Translations under genes and position numbers: made by a program
Shown here: positions 49,821 to 58,169 of the stretch, one piece after another
Position numbering within the stretch: the stretch's first letter is position 1
How the letters are laid out: each line of letters opens with the position of its first letter
Assembly: GCF_019969725.1 (NCBI RefSeq)
Contig: NZ_JAHXYW010000001.1
Location: 1 to 64,000, forward strand
Direction of reading: 5' to 3'
Origin: Neobacillus bataviensis
Lineage (GTDB): Bacteria; Bacillota; Bacilli; Bacillales_B; DSM-18226
DNA: 64,000 nt
The notes under the pieces: model-generated
Database searches by the model: none
Told to the model about the DNA's origin: nothing
Seen by the model: only the letters and a program-made list of their open reading frames with translations

Positions 49821-50831
49821 TCATTTTTTCTTCATCGCTAATTCCCTTCTGTCTTCTGCTAAAGGAGGCTGTTCCAGCCAACCGTTCTCAATCACCATGT
49901 CCATCCAATCATTCCCAATTTTCACATCACCAGAAATGGCCATCATGTAATGTGGAGTCAAGTCCCTTCTGGGTGACGATGCCCATCCAGTTCCGTAATA
50001 TACCATTGCGGTTGAGAATAAAAATCCGACTTGATACATCATTAGCTTTTCTGAAAACGGAGACGTGGTGGATTTCGTAACTTCCGCTTCTAAAGTGGGC
50101 GGTGCAGGTAAATTTTCCTTATTCAATAAGTCATGAAACATTTGGATGTGGCTGTCTTTTGTTTTCACGGCATCCAAAAAAAAGGCTCGAACCTTCTTGG
50201 ATTGAGCGACTTGGCAAAAGGCAACTGTGACTGCTTTCGCCATGATGCTCTTTTTCAAATTAAAATAAATATCGGTAATCTCAATACAGCTTAACGGCCT
50301 TTTTTCACCAAACCAACCTGCTATAAAGTTTTCGTCTTTGACAAAATCAGGTTTTTCAGGTGGAAAAACCACTGGGGGGCGATAGTATAAACCTTTTTCC
50401 ATCAAAATAGTCTTTGTCCGATTACATAATTCAATTACGGAAGCATTACAACTCGTAAAATAATCACGAACGTCATATCGAGCACTTGTGGTGAGCGCCC
50501 CGCTGTACCCATGACAGCCATGGATAGACATGATATTTAAAAAATGGAGACACAATACATCAGAAAAAAGACGTGGTGTGTTTGGAATCATGTCATGATT
50601 CGTAAATCCAATTGGAATTGGAAAACCTTCATTTAGAAAGAATTCTTTTATTTTCTCCAAATGTTCGGTACCGAGAGAGATCGCATATTCAAAAACATCT
50701 ATGATATCCTTGTCCTCTAGGTGTTCGATCATATGTTTATGAAAGCAAAGCCCTGCTGTTTCGTTTAAATATTGTGTCCAGAGGGCAGCAATCTCTGCAG
50801 AAGTCAATTTGGTTTCATGAGTGGAATTCAC
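49821..50831 (-). CDS. Two-domain DUF3231 protein
   Basis: 336 residues from GTG 50831, 8 nt after GAGG. Domain 1: LTSAEIAALWTQYLNETAGL, FLNEGFPIPIGFTNHDM. Domain 2: LSCIEITDIYFNLKKSIMAK, TTSPFSEKLMMYQVGFL, and end GWLEQPPLAEDRRELAM. Paralogue of 29388-30398. Ferritin-like helical bundles; function unknown. Confidence 0.85.
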   Translation of the reverse strand: MNSTHETKLTSAEIAALWTQYLNETAGLCFHKHMIEHLEDKDIIDVFEYAISLGTEHLEKIKEFFLNEGFPIPIGFTNHDMIPNTPRLFSDVLCLHFLNIMSIHGCHGYSGALTTSARYDVRDYFTSCNASVIELCNRTKTILMEKGLYYRPPVVFPPEKPDFVKDENFIAGWFGEKRPLSCIEITDIYFNLKKSIMAKAVTVAFCQVAQSKKVRAFFLDAVKTKDSHIQMFHDLLNKENLPAPPTLEAEVTKSTTSPFSEKLMMYQVGFLFSTAMVYYGTGWASSPRRDLTPHYMMAISGDVKIGNDWMDMVIENGWLEQPPLAEDRRELAMKKK

Positions 50832-50930
50832 ACGAGACACCTCATTGTTTTTTCATAGATTGTCTTACATGGAATTTAAATATACCTTATCTTTATTTAA
50901 CTAAACATAGATGATAAAAGATTAACAAAA

Positions 50931-50959
50931 AAGAGTGTACCAAAAAATGGTACACTCTT
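50931..50959 (-). terminator. Intrinsic terminator of the aquaporin gene
   Basis: AAGAGTGTACCA/TGGTACACTCTT, 5-nt loop, T run on the minus strand. Confidence 0.9.
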
Positions 50960-50986
50960 ACGTTTAGAAATAGTTAAATTTCCATA

Positions 50987-51652
50987 TTATTTTTCCGTGT
51001 CAAATATATATTTTCCTACCCAAGCTGCGATTACACCACCGACAATTGGGGAGATGATATATACCCATAATTGGGAAACGGCATCACCGCCAGCAAATAC
51101 TGCTGGTGCAAGGCTTCGTGCAGGGTTTACGGACGATCCGGTCAATGGAATGCCCAATAGGTGAACTAATAACAGCGTTAATCCAATGACAAGCCCAGCG
51201 AAAGACGCATTTCCTTTTTTACCAGTTACGATCATAATCACTAAAATAAAGACGAAAGTTAAAACCGCTTCCACCAAAAAGGCTCCTGATGATTCAAGAT
51301 TGGCAAAGCTATTTTGACCTAGATTTTCTATAGGCATGTTCGATATTTTTAAAAAGGTTTGTAATAGTGCTGTTCCTAATAACGCACCAATGACTTGTGC
51401 CACGATATACCCTGCAAGTTCCTTGGCATTTATTCGCTTATTGACAAACATAGCGATGGAAACAGCCGGGTTTAAGTGATATCCAGATATGGTTCCAACG
51501 CTGTACGCCATTGCTACTAAGGACAATCCGAAGGCGAGGCCAATACCAAAAATACCGATTCCATCCACTCCGCCGCCTAAAACAGCTGTTCCAGTTCCGA
51601 ATAAAACCAATACACATGTGCCAATCAATTCAGCAATCCCCTTTTTCAACAT
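50987..51652 (-). CDS. aqpZ: Aquaporin (MIP family), AqpZ-like
   Basis: 221 residues from ATG 51652 with GAGGAGGG ahead; the longer frame begins in the leader. Six membrane helices and two half-helices: NPA at 61-63 (HLNPAVS) and 176-178 (SVNPARS). Short loops and Arg next to the second NPA match water channels of the AqpZ type more than GlpF. Expected to sit in the cytoplasmic membrane and pass water. Single-gene unit with its own terminator. Confidence 0.9.
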   Translation of the reverse strand: MLKKGIAELIGTCVLVLFGTGTAVLGGGVDGIGIFGIGLAFGLSLVAMAYSVGTISGYHLNPAVSIAMFVNKRINAKELAGYIVAQVIGALLGTALLQTFLKISNMPIENLGQNSFANLESSGAFLVEAVLTFVFILVIMIVTGKKGNASFAGLVIGLTLLLVHLLGIPLTGSSVNPARSLAPAVFAGGDAVSQLWVYIISPIVGGVIAAWVGKYIFDTEK

Positions 51653-51862
51653 AAAAAATTCCCTCCTCACAAGTGGTGAAAACCTGATTTTGCAAAGAAT
51701 AGGGTCATTTTTGCAGGGTTTATTCATGGCTTATCGGTTCCTTATGCAGTTTGACACGTTAAGCTGTAAGCTATTGTTTTTTCCTTAGAGCTCTAAGTTA
51801 ATATGAATATATGTAAAAAATGGTTCGATTAAGACTTTCTCATCAAGATTTAATCCTGATTT

Positions 51863-52909
51863 TTAATAACCGGGATAGCGATTCCACCATTCCTCTGTCC
51901 TTTGATGACCTGTAAGTAAATCATCTGCAACTTGGATGATGATATCATTCAATTCTACCTTCTCTACCCAGTCTACTGGGATTTTATTAAGTCCCAGATA
52001 TGCTCCTAGAATATTCCCTGTGATGGCACCGGTACTATCACTGTCCCCATTGTGGTTAACGGCAGCTACAATTGCTTTCTTAAAATCACTCTCGTATTTC
52101 AAAGCACAATATACAGAAACCGCTAAGGCTTCTTCCCCCACCCAGCCTTCTCCAAGTTGAGTAATGGCCTCATAATCAGGAAGGTCACTTTTTACTAAGT
52201 CCAGTGCTTTCTCTAGAATCCTTGTGCATTCCTCATGGTGTTCTTTGGTTTTCAGTTCCATTATGGTTTGTTTGACGGCAGTTTGGATATCTGCTCCTTC
52301 TATAATGGAAGCGATTATGGAGGCAAGTGCGCCTGCTGATAAATAACCTGATGGGTGTCCATGAGTTAATGCGGCACAATCAGCTGCCATATCGAAGGCT
52401 CTTTCTTTTGGACAAAACAGTCCAATTGGAGCAACTCGCATGACACCTCCACAGCCTTTACTATTATTAATGGGTTCTTCAATCGTCCCATGCTTTCTGC
52501 TGGATAGAGCTGATAAACATGATTTACCTGGTGCTCTCCTTGCATGGAGTTCTTTAACACCAAGCAGCCAGCCATCATAAATCCATTCGTATTCATCAAT
52601 CCTTGGGTATCCTTGTGTCAACAGCCACCTTTGATAAGCAAAGAAAACAACTGATGGGGGATGACAAATTCCTCTTCGAATGCCTCTGGTTTCTGCTCTT
52701 AAGATTCCTTCAGCAGTGAAAAGTGTCATTTGTGTATCATCCGTGATTTCGGCTTTCCCAGACGATACTAGTTGCAAGTCTTGAATCCCATTGGATCCAT
52801 ATCGATGAACAATTTGGTCATGTTTATTAAATTCAACTGGCCAGCCCAAAGCGTCACCAATCGCTCCGCCGATCAGACATCCTCTAAAAAATTCTTGCGC
52901 TCTTTGCAT
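51863..52909 (-). CDS. ADP-ribosylglycohydrolase (DraG/ARH family)
   Basis: 348 residues. GCLIGGAIGDALGWPVEF at the start, D57/D58 of ITDDTQMT, and the late GDSDSTGAITGNILGAYLG are the acidic clusters that bind two Mg ions in this family. It should cleave ADP-ribose from a protein or small molecule in the cytoplasm. No partner ADP-ribosyltransferase lies next to it. AGGAATTT before the ATG. Substrate not known. Confidence 0.9.
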   Translation of the reverse strand: MQRAQEFFRGCLIGGAIGDALGWPVEFNKHDQIVHRYGSNGIQDLQLVSSGKAEITDDTQMTLFTAEGILRAETRGIRRGICHPPSVVFFAYQRWLLTQGYPRIDEYEWIYDGWLLGVKELHARRAPGKSCLSALSSRKHGTIEEPINNSKGCGGVMRVAPIGLFCPKERAFDMAADCAALTHGHPSGYLSAGALASIIASIIEGADIQTAVKQTIMELKTKEHHEECTRILEKALDLVKSDLPDYEAITQLGEGWVGEEALAVSVYCALKYESDFKKAIVAAVNHNGDSDSTGAITGNILGAYLGLNKIPVDWVEKVELNDIIIQVADDLLTGHQRTEEWWNRYPGY

Positions 52910-53107
52910 AAAAAATTCCTCGCTTTCAAACTTTCATTTTGCACCGAGTAAAATTTTGTAGTTAAATTTTGTAAGCTTGGGTAATACTCATAACCTATTA
53001 TAAACAAATAAGGTGAACCAAAAATAACACACCCCTAAAATATAAGCATTTTTAAATAAAATTTTAGGCTGTTCTAAACTTACCTGTAGATTTCCGACTC
53101 TACATGT

Positions 53108-53142
53108 AAAAAGCAGGAAGGATTTTTCCTTCCTGCTTTTTT
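53108..53142 (-). terminator. Intrinsic terminator of cwlJ
   Basis: AAAAAGCAGGAAGGA with its exact complement, 3-4-nt loop, T run on both strands. Confidence 0.9.
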
Positions 53143-53158
53143 ATTTATAAGAGCAGCT

Positions 53159-53599
53159 TTAGCCACTATAAACACTATCACATGTTGCAGGTTTTGGTTC
53201 ATAAAAACAATGTTCTTTAAATTGTCCAGATTTTGGTTGACCATACCATGTTGCAGGACATGGAGCATGTGGATTGAAATACCATAATGCAAATTTTGCC
53301 GGGTGATCTCTCCAATAGTCCAAATTCTGTTTTGCTAATCTTTTTTCAGATGTTCTGGCTCTTTGATAAAATACATTCCCTTTTTGAACAGCTTCAAAAG
53401 AAAAGTTTCCTCCTTGTACTTGAAAAATAACTTGGTTAACTGATCTTAACCCTTTAAAGTCTAAACAATTTGCTACAAGACGATTTACAATGACATTACC
53501 AACATATAACATTCCCTGTTTTCCTTCACCTTCGGCTTCTGCTCTCATCATCCGTGCCATTAAGGCAACGTCCGAAGTCCGGTAATTAGCTCTTGGCAT
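53159..53599 (-). CDS. cwlJ: Spore cortex-lytic enzyme CwlJ
   Basis: 146 residues. TSDVALMARMMRAEAEGEGK carries the catalytic Glu21; QGMLYVGNVIVNRLVANCLD, FYQRARTSEKRLA, and CPATWYGQPKSGQFKEHCFY are standard SleB/CwlJ blocks. It lacks the LysM/peptidoglycan-binding domain and signal peptide of SleB, fitting CwlJ, which is placed in the coat/cortex interface and triggered by Ca-dipicolinate at germination. GGGGTGAT before the ATG. The partner gene gerQ is not adjacent. Confidence 0.9.
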   Translation of the reverse strand: MPRANYRTSDVALMARMMRAEAEGEGKQGMLYVGNVIVNRLVANCLDFKGLRSVNQVIFQVQGGNFSFEAVQKGNVFYQRARTSEKRLAKQNLDYWRDHPAKFALWYFNPHAPCPATWYGQPKSGQFKEHCFYEPKPATCDSVYSG

Positions 53600-53756
53600 T
53601 TTATCACCCCAAAAATATAGTATGAAAAAAAGCCTACAATGTTGTCATTGTTTAAAAAATAAGAGCGCACAAGGACTTGCGCATTTTTTTAAGTAAAGAT
53701 ACACTTCTATTGTTTATTCAGTTATATCCATACAAATTTTGAAAGAGGGATTGATC

Positions 53757-54383
53757 ATGAGGCAGATTAGAAACATTTATTGTGTTGGCAGAAATTACGC
53801 GGCCCATGCAAAAGAATTAAATAATGCGGTTCCCACTTCCCCATTTCTATTTTCAAAGCCCACTCATGCCTTTGTGGAAGCCAATGGCCAGGAGATTTAT
53901 CTGCCTGGAAATCGCGGGTCTATCCATTATGAAACAGAACTTGTGATTTATATTGGAAGAAAACACGAGAAAGGCATGAAGGCAGATGAAGTGATCGACC
54001 TAATGGGAATTGGCATTGATTTTACTTTACGGGATATTCAAGCTGAATTAAAGAAAAAAGGCTATCCATGGCTGCTTGCAAAGGGATTCCCTCATTCAGC
54101 AGTTATGAGTCAATTCATTGAATTTCCTGGAATTAACCAATTAATGGACAAGGACTTTACGCTGATTAAAAATGGAGAAATGGTACAACAAGGAATTATT
54201 AAAAATATGATTTTTGATTTGCAAACGATAGTGGATTTCACCTCTGAACATTTTGGCCTGGGTGAAGGTGACATCATCTTTACAGGAACACCAGAAGGAG
54301 TCGGACAAGTTTTCGACGGAGATCATTTGTCATTAAAATGGGATAACCAAATTCTTGGAGATTGTGTGGTTAAATTAAAATAA
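53757..54383 (+). CDS. Fumarylacetoacetate-hydrolase-family enzyme
   Basis: 208 residues from ATG 53757, behind AAGAGGGA. IRNIYCVGRNYAAHAKELNN, FLFSKPTHAFVEANG, IHYETELVIYIGRK with metal ligands Glu, LRDIQAELKKKGYPWLLAKG, and FTGTPEGVGQV at the end: typical FAH-domain hydrolase/decarboxylase (YisK/YcgM-like). Acts on beta-diketo acids or oxaloacetate-like compounds in the cytoplasm. Exact substrate unknown. Monocistronic, followed by a REP-like repeat. Confidence 0.85.
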   Translation: MRQIRNIYCVGRNYAAHAKELNNAVPTSPFLFSKPTHAFVEANGQEIYLPGNRGSIHYETELVIYIGRKHEKGMKADEVIDLMGIGIDFTLRDIQAELKKKGYPWLLAKGFPHSAVMSQFIEFPGINQLMDKDFTLIKNGEMVQQGIIKNMIFDLQTIVDFTSEHFGLGEGDIIFTGTPEGVGQVFDGDHLSLKWDNQILGDCVVKLK

Positions 54384-54384
54384 T

Positions 54385-54449
54385 GCCAGGGGGACGGTTC
54401 TCTTGGCTTTAACTAATCTAATTTAAGCCATGGGAACTGTCTCTGTGGC
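54385..54449. repeat. REP-like palindrome, copy 2
   Basis: CAGGGGGACGGTTCTCTTGG left end, AAGCCATGGGAACTGTCTCT right end; the right arm is diverged. Lies directly after the FAH-type gene's stop. Confidence 0.85.
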
Positions 54450-54526
54450 ACCGAAATTTTTCTATCCATTCCGCTACGTTCATGGTAGAATCAAAACGTT
54501 GTGAAATTTTCCGGCGGTGATTTACC

Positions 54527-55678
54527 ATGAAAGAATCTGTTGTTATTAAACAAAAATATAAATTATCTCTATCATTTCGCTTTTTAAAAAAAGACCTGGT
54601 CTTTTCCATTTCTATTATCCTTGCAGCTGCAAGCTGTTTCATTCAGGCTCCAAAACTGGAGTATATTAATTTTCATGTTTTGGTCTGTCTATTCAACTTA
54701 ATGCTGGTGATTAAGGCGTTGGAAGAGCTTAAGATATTAGACAAATTGGCGATTAGTCTTTTAAATAAATGCAGGAATAGTAAATCCGTTTCAGCGATCC
54801 TGATTTTGCTGTGTTTTTTTAGTTCGATGATTGTGACAAATGATGTAGCATTACTGACTTTTGTGCCATTGACTCTTGTTATCAGCAAAAAGACACATTT
54901 GCCCATGATGGAGACGGTGATCCTCCAGACAGTCGCTGCCAATATCGGCAGCAGCCTGACACCAATGGGAAACCCTCAAAATTTGTTTATCTATTCCTAT
55001 TTTGGCATTACGCCAATGCCCTTTTTCTCAACCGTCCTATTCATGGCTATTCTTGGGGTCAGTTCTCTTTATTTTTTCATTCACAGACTTCGGGGGAATG
55101 AATTAAAAGTAGATCTTACTCCCGTTACAATAGAGGATTGGAAAAAATCATTGGTTTGGGGACTGGTACTTGGCGTCATTATTGCGTCTATTTTTGGAGT
55201 CATCCCTTATCAAATCGCATTCATAATCACATTGATGATTTCATTTTTATTAAATGCAAAAGTATTACTAAAAATTGATTATTTGCTGCTTGTAACCTTT
55301 ATTTGTTTTTTTATTTTTATAGGAAATATATCTCATTCAGAAGCCGTACAAACCTTTGCTGGAACAAGCTTAAAGAATCCTGCTTCTGTCTATTTCAGTT
55401 CAATAATTTTCAGCCAAATGATCAGTAATGTACCTGCCTCCATTCTGCTTGCAAACTTCACAATGGATTGGAAACCTTTGTTACTCGGTGTCAATATTGG
55501 CGGGCTAGGAACGATCATTGCATCTCTCGCTAGTGTCATTTCTTACAAACTGTTTATTCAGTCCAATCCAAGCGAGGCCAAGCAATATTTAATCAAATTT
55601 AGTATTTATAACTTCTCCTTTTTGGCGATTTTCGCACTTATTCAATATGTAATCTTAAAATTACTAAACATTATTTAA
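54527..55678 (+). CDS. SLC13/ArsB-like ion transporter
   Basis: 383 residues, about ten membrane segments with two repeat halves. FFSSMIVTNDVALLTFVPLT and ANIGSSLTPMGNPQNLFIYS (about 100-165) correspond to the conserved hairpin motif of the IT superfamily (ArsB/NhaD/CitMHS). The second half has FSQMISNVPASILLANF and INIGGLG-type Gly-rich turns. Transports an anion or exchanges cations; which one cannot be told. RBS is weak (GGTGA). Followed by a strong terminator. Confidence 0.85.
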   Translation: MKESVVIKQKYKLSLSFRFLKKDLVFSISIILAAASCFIQAPKLEYINFHVLVCLFNLMLVIKALEELKILDKLAISLLNKCRNSKSVSAILILLCFFSSMIVTNDVALLTFVPLTLVISKKTHLPMMETVILQTVAANIGSSLTPMGNPQNLFIYSYFGITPMPFFSTVLFMAILGVSSLYFFIHRLRGNELKVDLTPVTIEDWKKSLVWGLVLGVIIASIFGVIPYQIAFIITLMISFLLNAKVLLKIDYLLLVTFICFFIFIGNISHSEAVQTFAGTSLKNPASVYFSSIIFSQMISNVPASILLANFTMDWKPLLLGVNIGGLGTIIASLASVISYKLFIQSNPSEAKQYLIKFSIYNFSFLAIFALIQYVILKLLNII

Positions 55679-55698
55679 CAAACGGTATCCCCGTTAAA

Positions 55699-55740
55699 AT
55701 GAAGGGCCGCTATTCCTGATTTAGGATAGCGGCCCTTCAT
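55699..55740 (+). terminator. Intrinsic terminator
   Basis: ATGAAGGGCCGCTAT and complement ATAGCGGCCCTTCAT; loop contains TCCTGATTTAGG. Confidence 0.8.
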
Positions 55741-55844
55741 CATTATTGATTTTAAGATTATAAAAAATTCACTTTTTTTAATAAGTGTATTATGATATAA
55801 ATGTGATATCACTTTCATATCACTTTACTTGGGGAGGGAAACGT

Positions 55845-56705
55845 ATGAGAGAAAAATCCGTTTTTAAAATGAATGGTTTTGCCGCACTAATCCTGGCGCT
55901 ATTGTGTATTATTTTCGGAGTTTATTTACTGGTAACGGGAACAGAAATTCCTGGAAAAGTTGCTGGAGTATTTGTCGTTCTTTTAGGTCTCATTATTGCG
56001 ACAAGTTTAACCGTTGTTCAGCCAAACGAAGCCAAAGTATTAACTTTCTTTGGAACTTACCTGGGTGTTATCAGGGACCAAGGGTTATGGGCAACCATTC
56101 CATTCACCTTCAAACGAAGTGTTTCTTTACGGGTTACCAATTTCAACAGTGAGAAGCTTAAGGTCAATGATTTAGAAGGAAATCCAATTGAAATTGCTGC
56201 TGTTGTGGTTTATAAAGTGAGAGATGCCGCCAAAGCCCTGTTTGATGTGGAAAACTATAAAAATTTCATTCAAATCCAAAGCGAAACCGGTATTCGTCAT
56301 ATTGCCAGCACCTATGCCTATGATTCGTTCGGAACTACAGAGAACACGCTGACTCTTCGACAAAATAGTGATGAAGTCGCAGATGTACTCGTATCGGATT
56401 TACAAAAAAGACTAGAGGTTGCGGGTGTCGATGTGATTGAGGCACGGATCATGCATCTTGCGTATTCTTCGGAAATCGCCTCTGCCATGCTTCAAAGACA
56501 GCAGGCACAAGCTGTTTTATCAGCACGAAAAGTCATTGTTGACGGTGCCGTCGGTCTTGTCAAGGCTGCTATTGACCAGCTCGCGGAGCAGGAAATTGTG
56601 GAGTTGGATGAGGAGAAAAAAGCCCAGATGGTGAATAACCTAATGGTCGCCATCGTTTCTGAAAAAGGAACGCAGCCAATAATCAATACAGGAAGCATTT
56701 ATTAA
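55845..56705 (+). CDS. SPFH-domain membrane protein
   Basis: 286 residues from ATG 55845, behind GGGGAGGG. Two N-terminal membrane segments (about 9-33 and 36-55), then an SPFH/band-7 domain (VVQPNEAKVLTFFGTYLGVI, NDLEGNPIEIAAVVVYKVRD, FGTTENTLTLRQNSDEVADV) and a C-terminal coiled coil (MLQRQQAQAVLSARKVIVDG). It should scaffold membrane microdomains. It is co-transcribed with a small Arc-like gene 13 bp downstream. Confidence 0.9.
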   Translation: MREKSVFKMNGFAALILALLCIIFGVYLLVTGTEIPGKVAGVFVVLLGLIIATSLTVVQPNEAKVLTFFGTYLGVIRDQGLWATIPFTFKRSVSLRVTNFNSEKLKVNDLEGNPIEIAAVVVYKVRDAAKALFDVENYKNFIQIQSETGIRHIASTYAYDSFGTTENTLTLRQNSDEVADVLVSDLQKRLEVAGVDVIEARIMHLAYSSEIASAMLQRQQAQAVLSARKVIVDGAVGLVKAAIDQLAEQEIVELDEEKKAQMVNNLMVAIVSEKGTQPIINTGSIY

Positions 56706-56718
56706 GGTTGTGTAATAA

Positions 56719-56868
56719 ATGAGTAAAAGAAAATCATTTCCGCTCCGGATTGACCCCAAATTATATGAAGTGCTTGAGAAATGGGCGGAAGATGAAATCA
56801 GGAGTGTAAACGCCCAAATCGAAGTCATCTTAAAAGAGGCAGCCAAAAAAGCAGGAAGATTAAAATAA
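56719..56868 (+). CDS. 49-aa Arc/ribbon-helix-helix-like protein
   Basis: [66 protein letters not shown] followed by [10 protein letters not shown] is the beta-strand/helix/helix pattern of Arc-type regulators, where the strand lies in the DNA major groove. It follows the SPFH gene closely; this pairing is known in Bacillus, though the small protein is often left unannotated. It could bind DNA, or instead partner the SPFH protein. Confidence 0.8.
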   Translation: MSKRKSFPLRIDPKLYEVLEKWAEDEIRSVNAQIEVILKEAAKKAGRLK

Positions 56869-56869
56869 G

Positions 56870-56933
56870 CCAAGGGGACAGTTCTTGTGGTCTTAATTAA
56901 TGAAATTTAAGCCATGAGAACCGTCCCCTTATC
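56870..56933. repeat. REP-like palindrome, copy 3
   Basis: CCAAGGGGACAGTTCTTGTG left end, GCCATGAGAACCGTCCCCTT right end, core AATTAATGAAATTTAA. Directly after the Arc-like gene's stop. Confidence 0.85.
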
Positions 56934-56937
56934 AGAT

Positions 56938-57129
56938 TCAATTAACAAACGATTTACGAAATTCCGATGGTGAGCAACCCATGATTTTTTTAAAGTTATT
57001 GCTGAAATATGCTAAGTCGGAATACACTACTCTTTCGGCAATCTCAGACATTCTTAACGATGTATTTTGTAACAGCCGTTTACTTTCCTCAATACGAAGC
57101 TCGGTAATATAATCAACAAGTTTTAGGAA
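56938..57129 (-). pseudogene. AraC-family regulator, C-terminal remnant
   Basis: An open frame ending at TGA 56938 encodes VDYITELRIEESKRLLQNTS, then LRMSEIAERVVYSDLAYFSN and NFKKIMGCSPSEFRKSF: the second helix-turn-helix of an AraC regulator, perfectly conserved in style. Everything upstream is lost; the sequence runs straight into a dctQ fragment in another frame near 57125. Not functional. Confidence 0.8.
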
Positions 57130-57372
57130 ATAAATTCGTGAAAGAATTAATTCCTAAATGGATATACTCCCGAAAACCTACCGCTATTGCCATAAAAGCA
57201 AACCAGGCAAGCAATAAAAGCGTAATTTCCTCTGACCAAAAAATACAAAATTAAATAATTTCCTAGTCATAACTTGTGTGGTTACTACCAAAATCAAGGC
57301 AACCAACGATAGTAGAGTGAATTTTTCGAAAACAATATCAATGGCTAATCCTATTTTTTTGATGACATTCAT
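57127..57372 (-). pseudogene. TRAP transporter small subunit (DctQ), frameshifted and truncated
   Basis: ATG 57372, behind GGGGGGAT, starts MNVIKKIGLAIDIVFEKFTL, then LVVTTQVMTRKLFNFVFF. At a run of T/A near 57238 the frame shifts to WSEEITLLLLAWFAFMAIAV and GFREYIHLGINSF, the second and third helices of DctQ. The gene ends at the AraC remnant: the rest of dctQ and any dctM are missing. Two lesions, one a deletion fusing two genes. A cre site sits upstream. Confidence 0.8.
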
Positions 57373-57389
57373 TTGATCCCCCCCCAAAT

Positions 57390-57403
57390 TGAAAACGTTT
57401 ACT
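57390..57403 (-). promoter_or_regulatory. Catabolite-responsive element (cre)
   Basis: TGAAAACGTTTACT fits the CcpA consensus TGWAARCGYTWNCW except at the last base (T is allowed by W). It lies 18 bp upstream of the broken dctQ gene. Confidence 0.75.
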
Positions 57404-57518
57404 TGTTTTTTATTTTAAGAATCTAATGAATGTTTTTGAATGTTCTTTTTTTAGGATAATTTGTGATTTTTTTAGGTTGAATCTTTTTATTAGTTTGATA
57501 AACTAACAAAATTATAAC

Positions 57519-57581
57519 ATGGAGACGGTTCTGATATCACTAATCTAAAATCATTTAAACCAGGCGAACCGTCCCCGTGGA
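57519..57581. repeat. REP-like palindrome, copy 4
   Basis: ATGGAGACGGTTCTGATATC left end, CAGGCGAACCGTCCCCGTGG right end, core CTAATCTAAAATCATTTAAA. Confidence 0.85.
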
Positions 57582-57632
57582 TTAAACATAAAATATAATA
57601 ATCTTATTTTTCCTAATTGGAGGGATTTTTTT

Positions 57633-58124
57633 ATTAAAAAAATTATAATGAATGAAGCGATTCAATCAAAAGAAGTGAGACTCGTTTCAGAAAGCGGTCA
57701 ACAAGTATTACCCACCGCTCAAGCACTTAACATGGCGAGTGAATTGGGATTGGACCTTATCCAAATCAGTGCGTCCGACCCGCCAGTTTGTAAGATATTA
57801 GATAGCGGTAAATACAAATTTGAGTTACAGAAAAAAGAAAAGCAGAGCAAACAGAATCAGCAGACAATCGAAACTAAAGAAATTCGTATGTCCATCGCTA
57901 TTGGTGATAATGACTTTCAAACAAAGGTAAAAAGTGCGATTTCCTTCTTAACAAAAGGTTACCATGTAAAGGTAAGCGTCCGTTTTCGCGGAAGGGAAAT
58001 CACGCATACAGAAATTGGCGAAGAACTACTCGCTAATTTTTGCCAACAGGTCAACCACCTAGTGAATTCTAAAACAAATGCTTCCTTACAAGGCCGAATA
58101 TTATCGTTATTGTTAAAACCATAA
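57633..58124 (+). CDS. infC: Translation initiation factor IF-3 paralogue with ATT start
   Basis: 163 residues. N-domain: NEAIQSKEVRLVSESGQQVL and DLIQISASDPPVCKILDSGK; linker of Lys/Glu/Gln; C-domain: TKEIRMSIAIGDNDFQTKVK, FLTKGYHVKVSVRFRGREIT and THTEIGEELL. Start set at ATT 57633, 8 nt after GGAGGG, in frame with the first ATG at 57648. The ATT start is the hallmark of infC, by which IF-3 represses its own synthesis. The usual partners rpmI and rplT are absent, and the sequence is more diverged than a housekeeping IF-3, so this is probably a second copy. Confidence 0.85.
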   Translation: MKKIIMNEAIQSKEVRLVSESGQQVLPTAQALNMASELGLDLIQISASDPPVCKILDSGKYKFELQKKEKQSKQNQQTIETKEIRMSIAIGDNDFQTKVKSAISFLTKGYHVKVSVRFRGREITHTEIGEELLANFCQQVNHLVNSKTNASLQGRILSLLLKP

Positions 58125-58162
58125 AAAAATGCGGGAGCCTTTTGACTCTCGCATTTTTTTAT
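58121..58162. terminator. Bidirectional terminator
   Basis: ATAAAAAAATGCG/CGCATTTTTTTAT with inner GAG/CTC, between convergent infC-like and sleL-like genes. Confidence 0.85.
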
Positions 58163-58169
58163 GGTTTTT

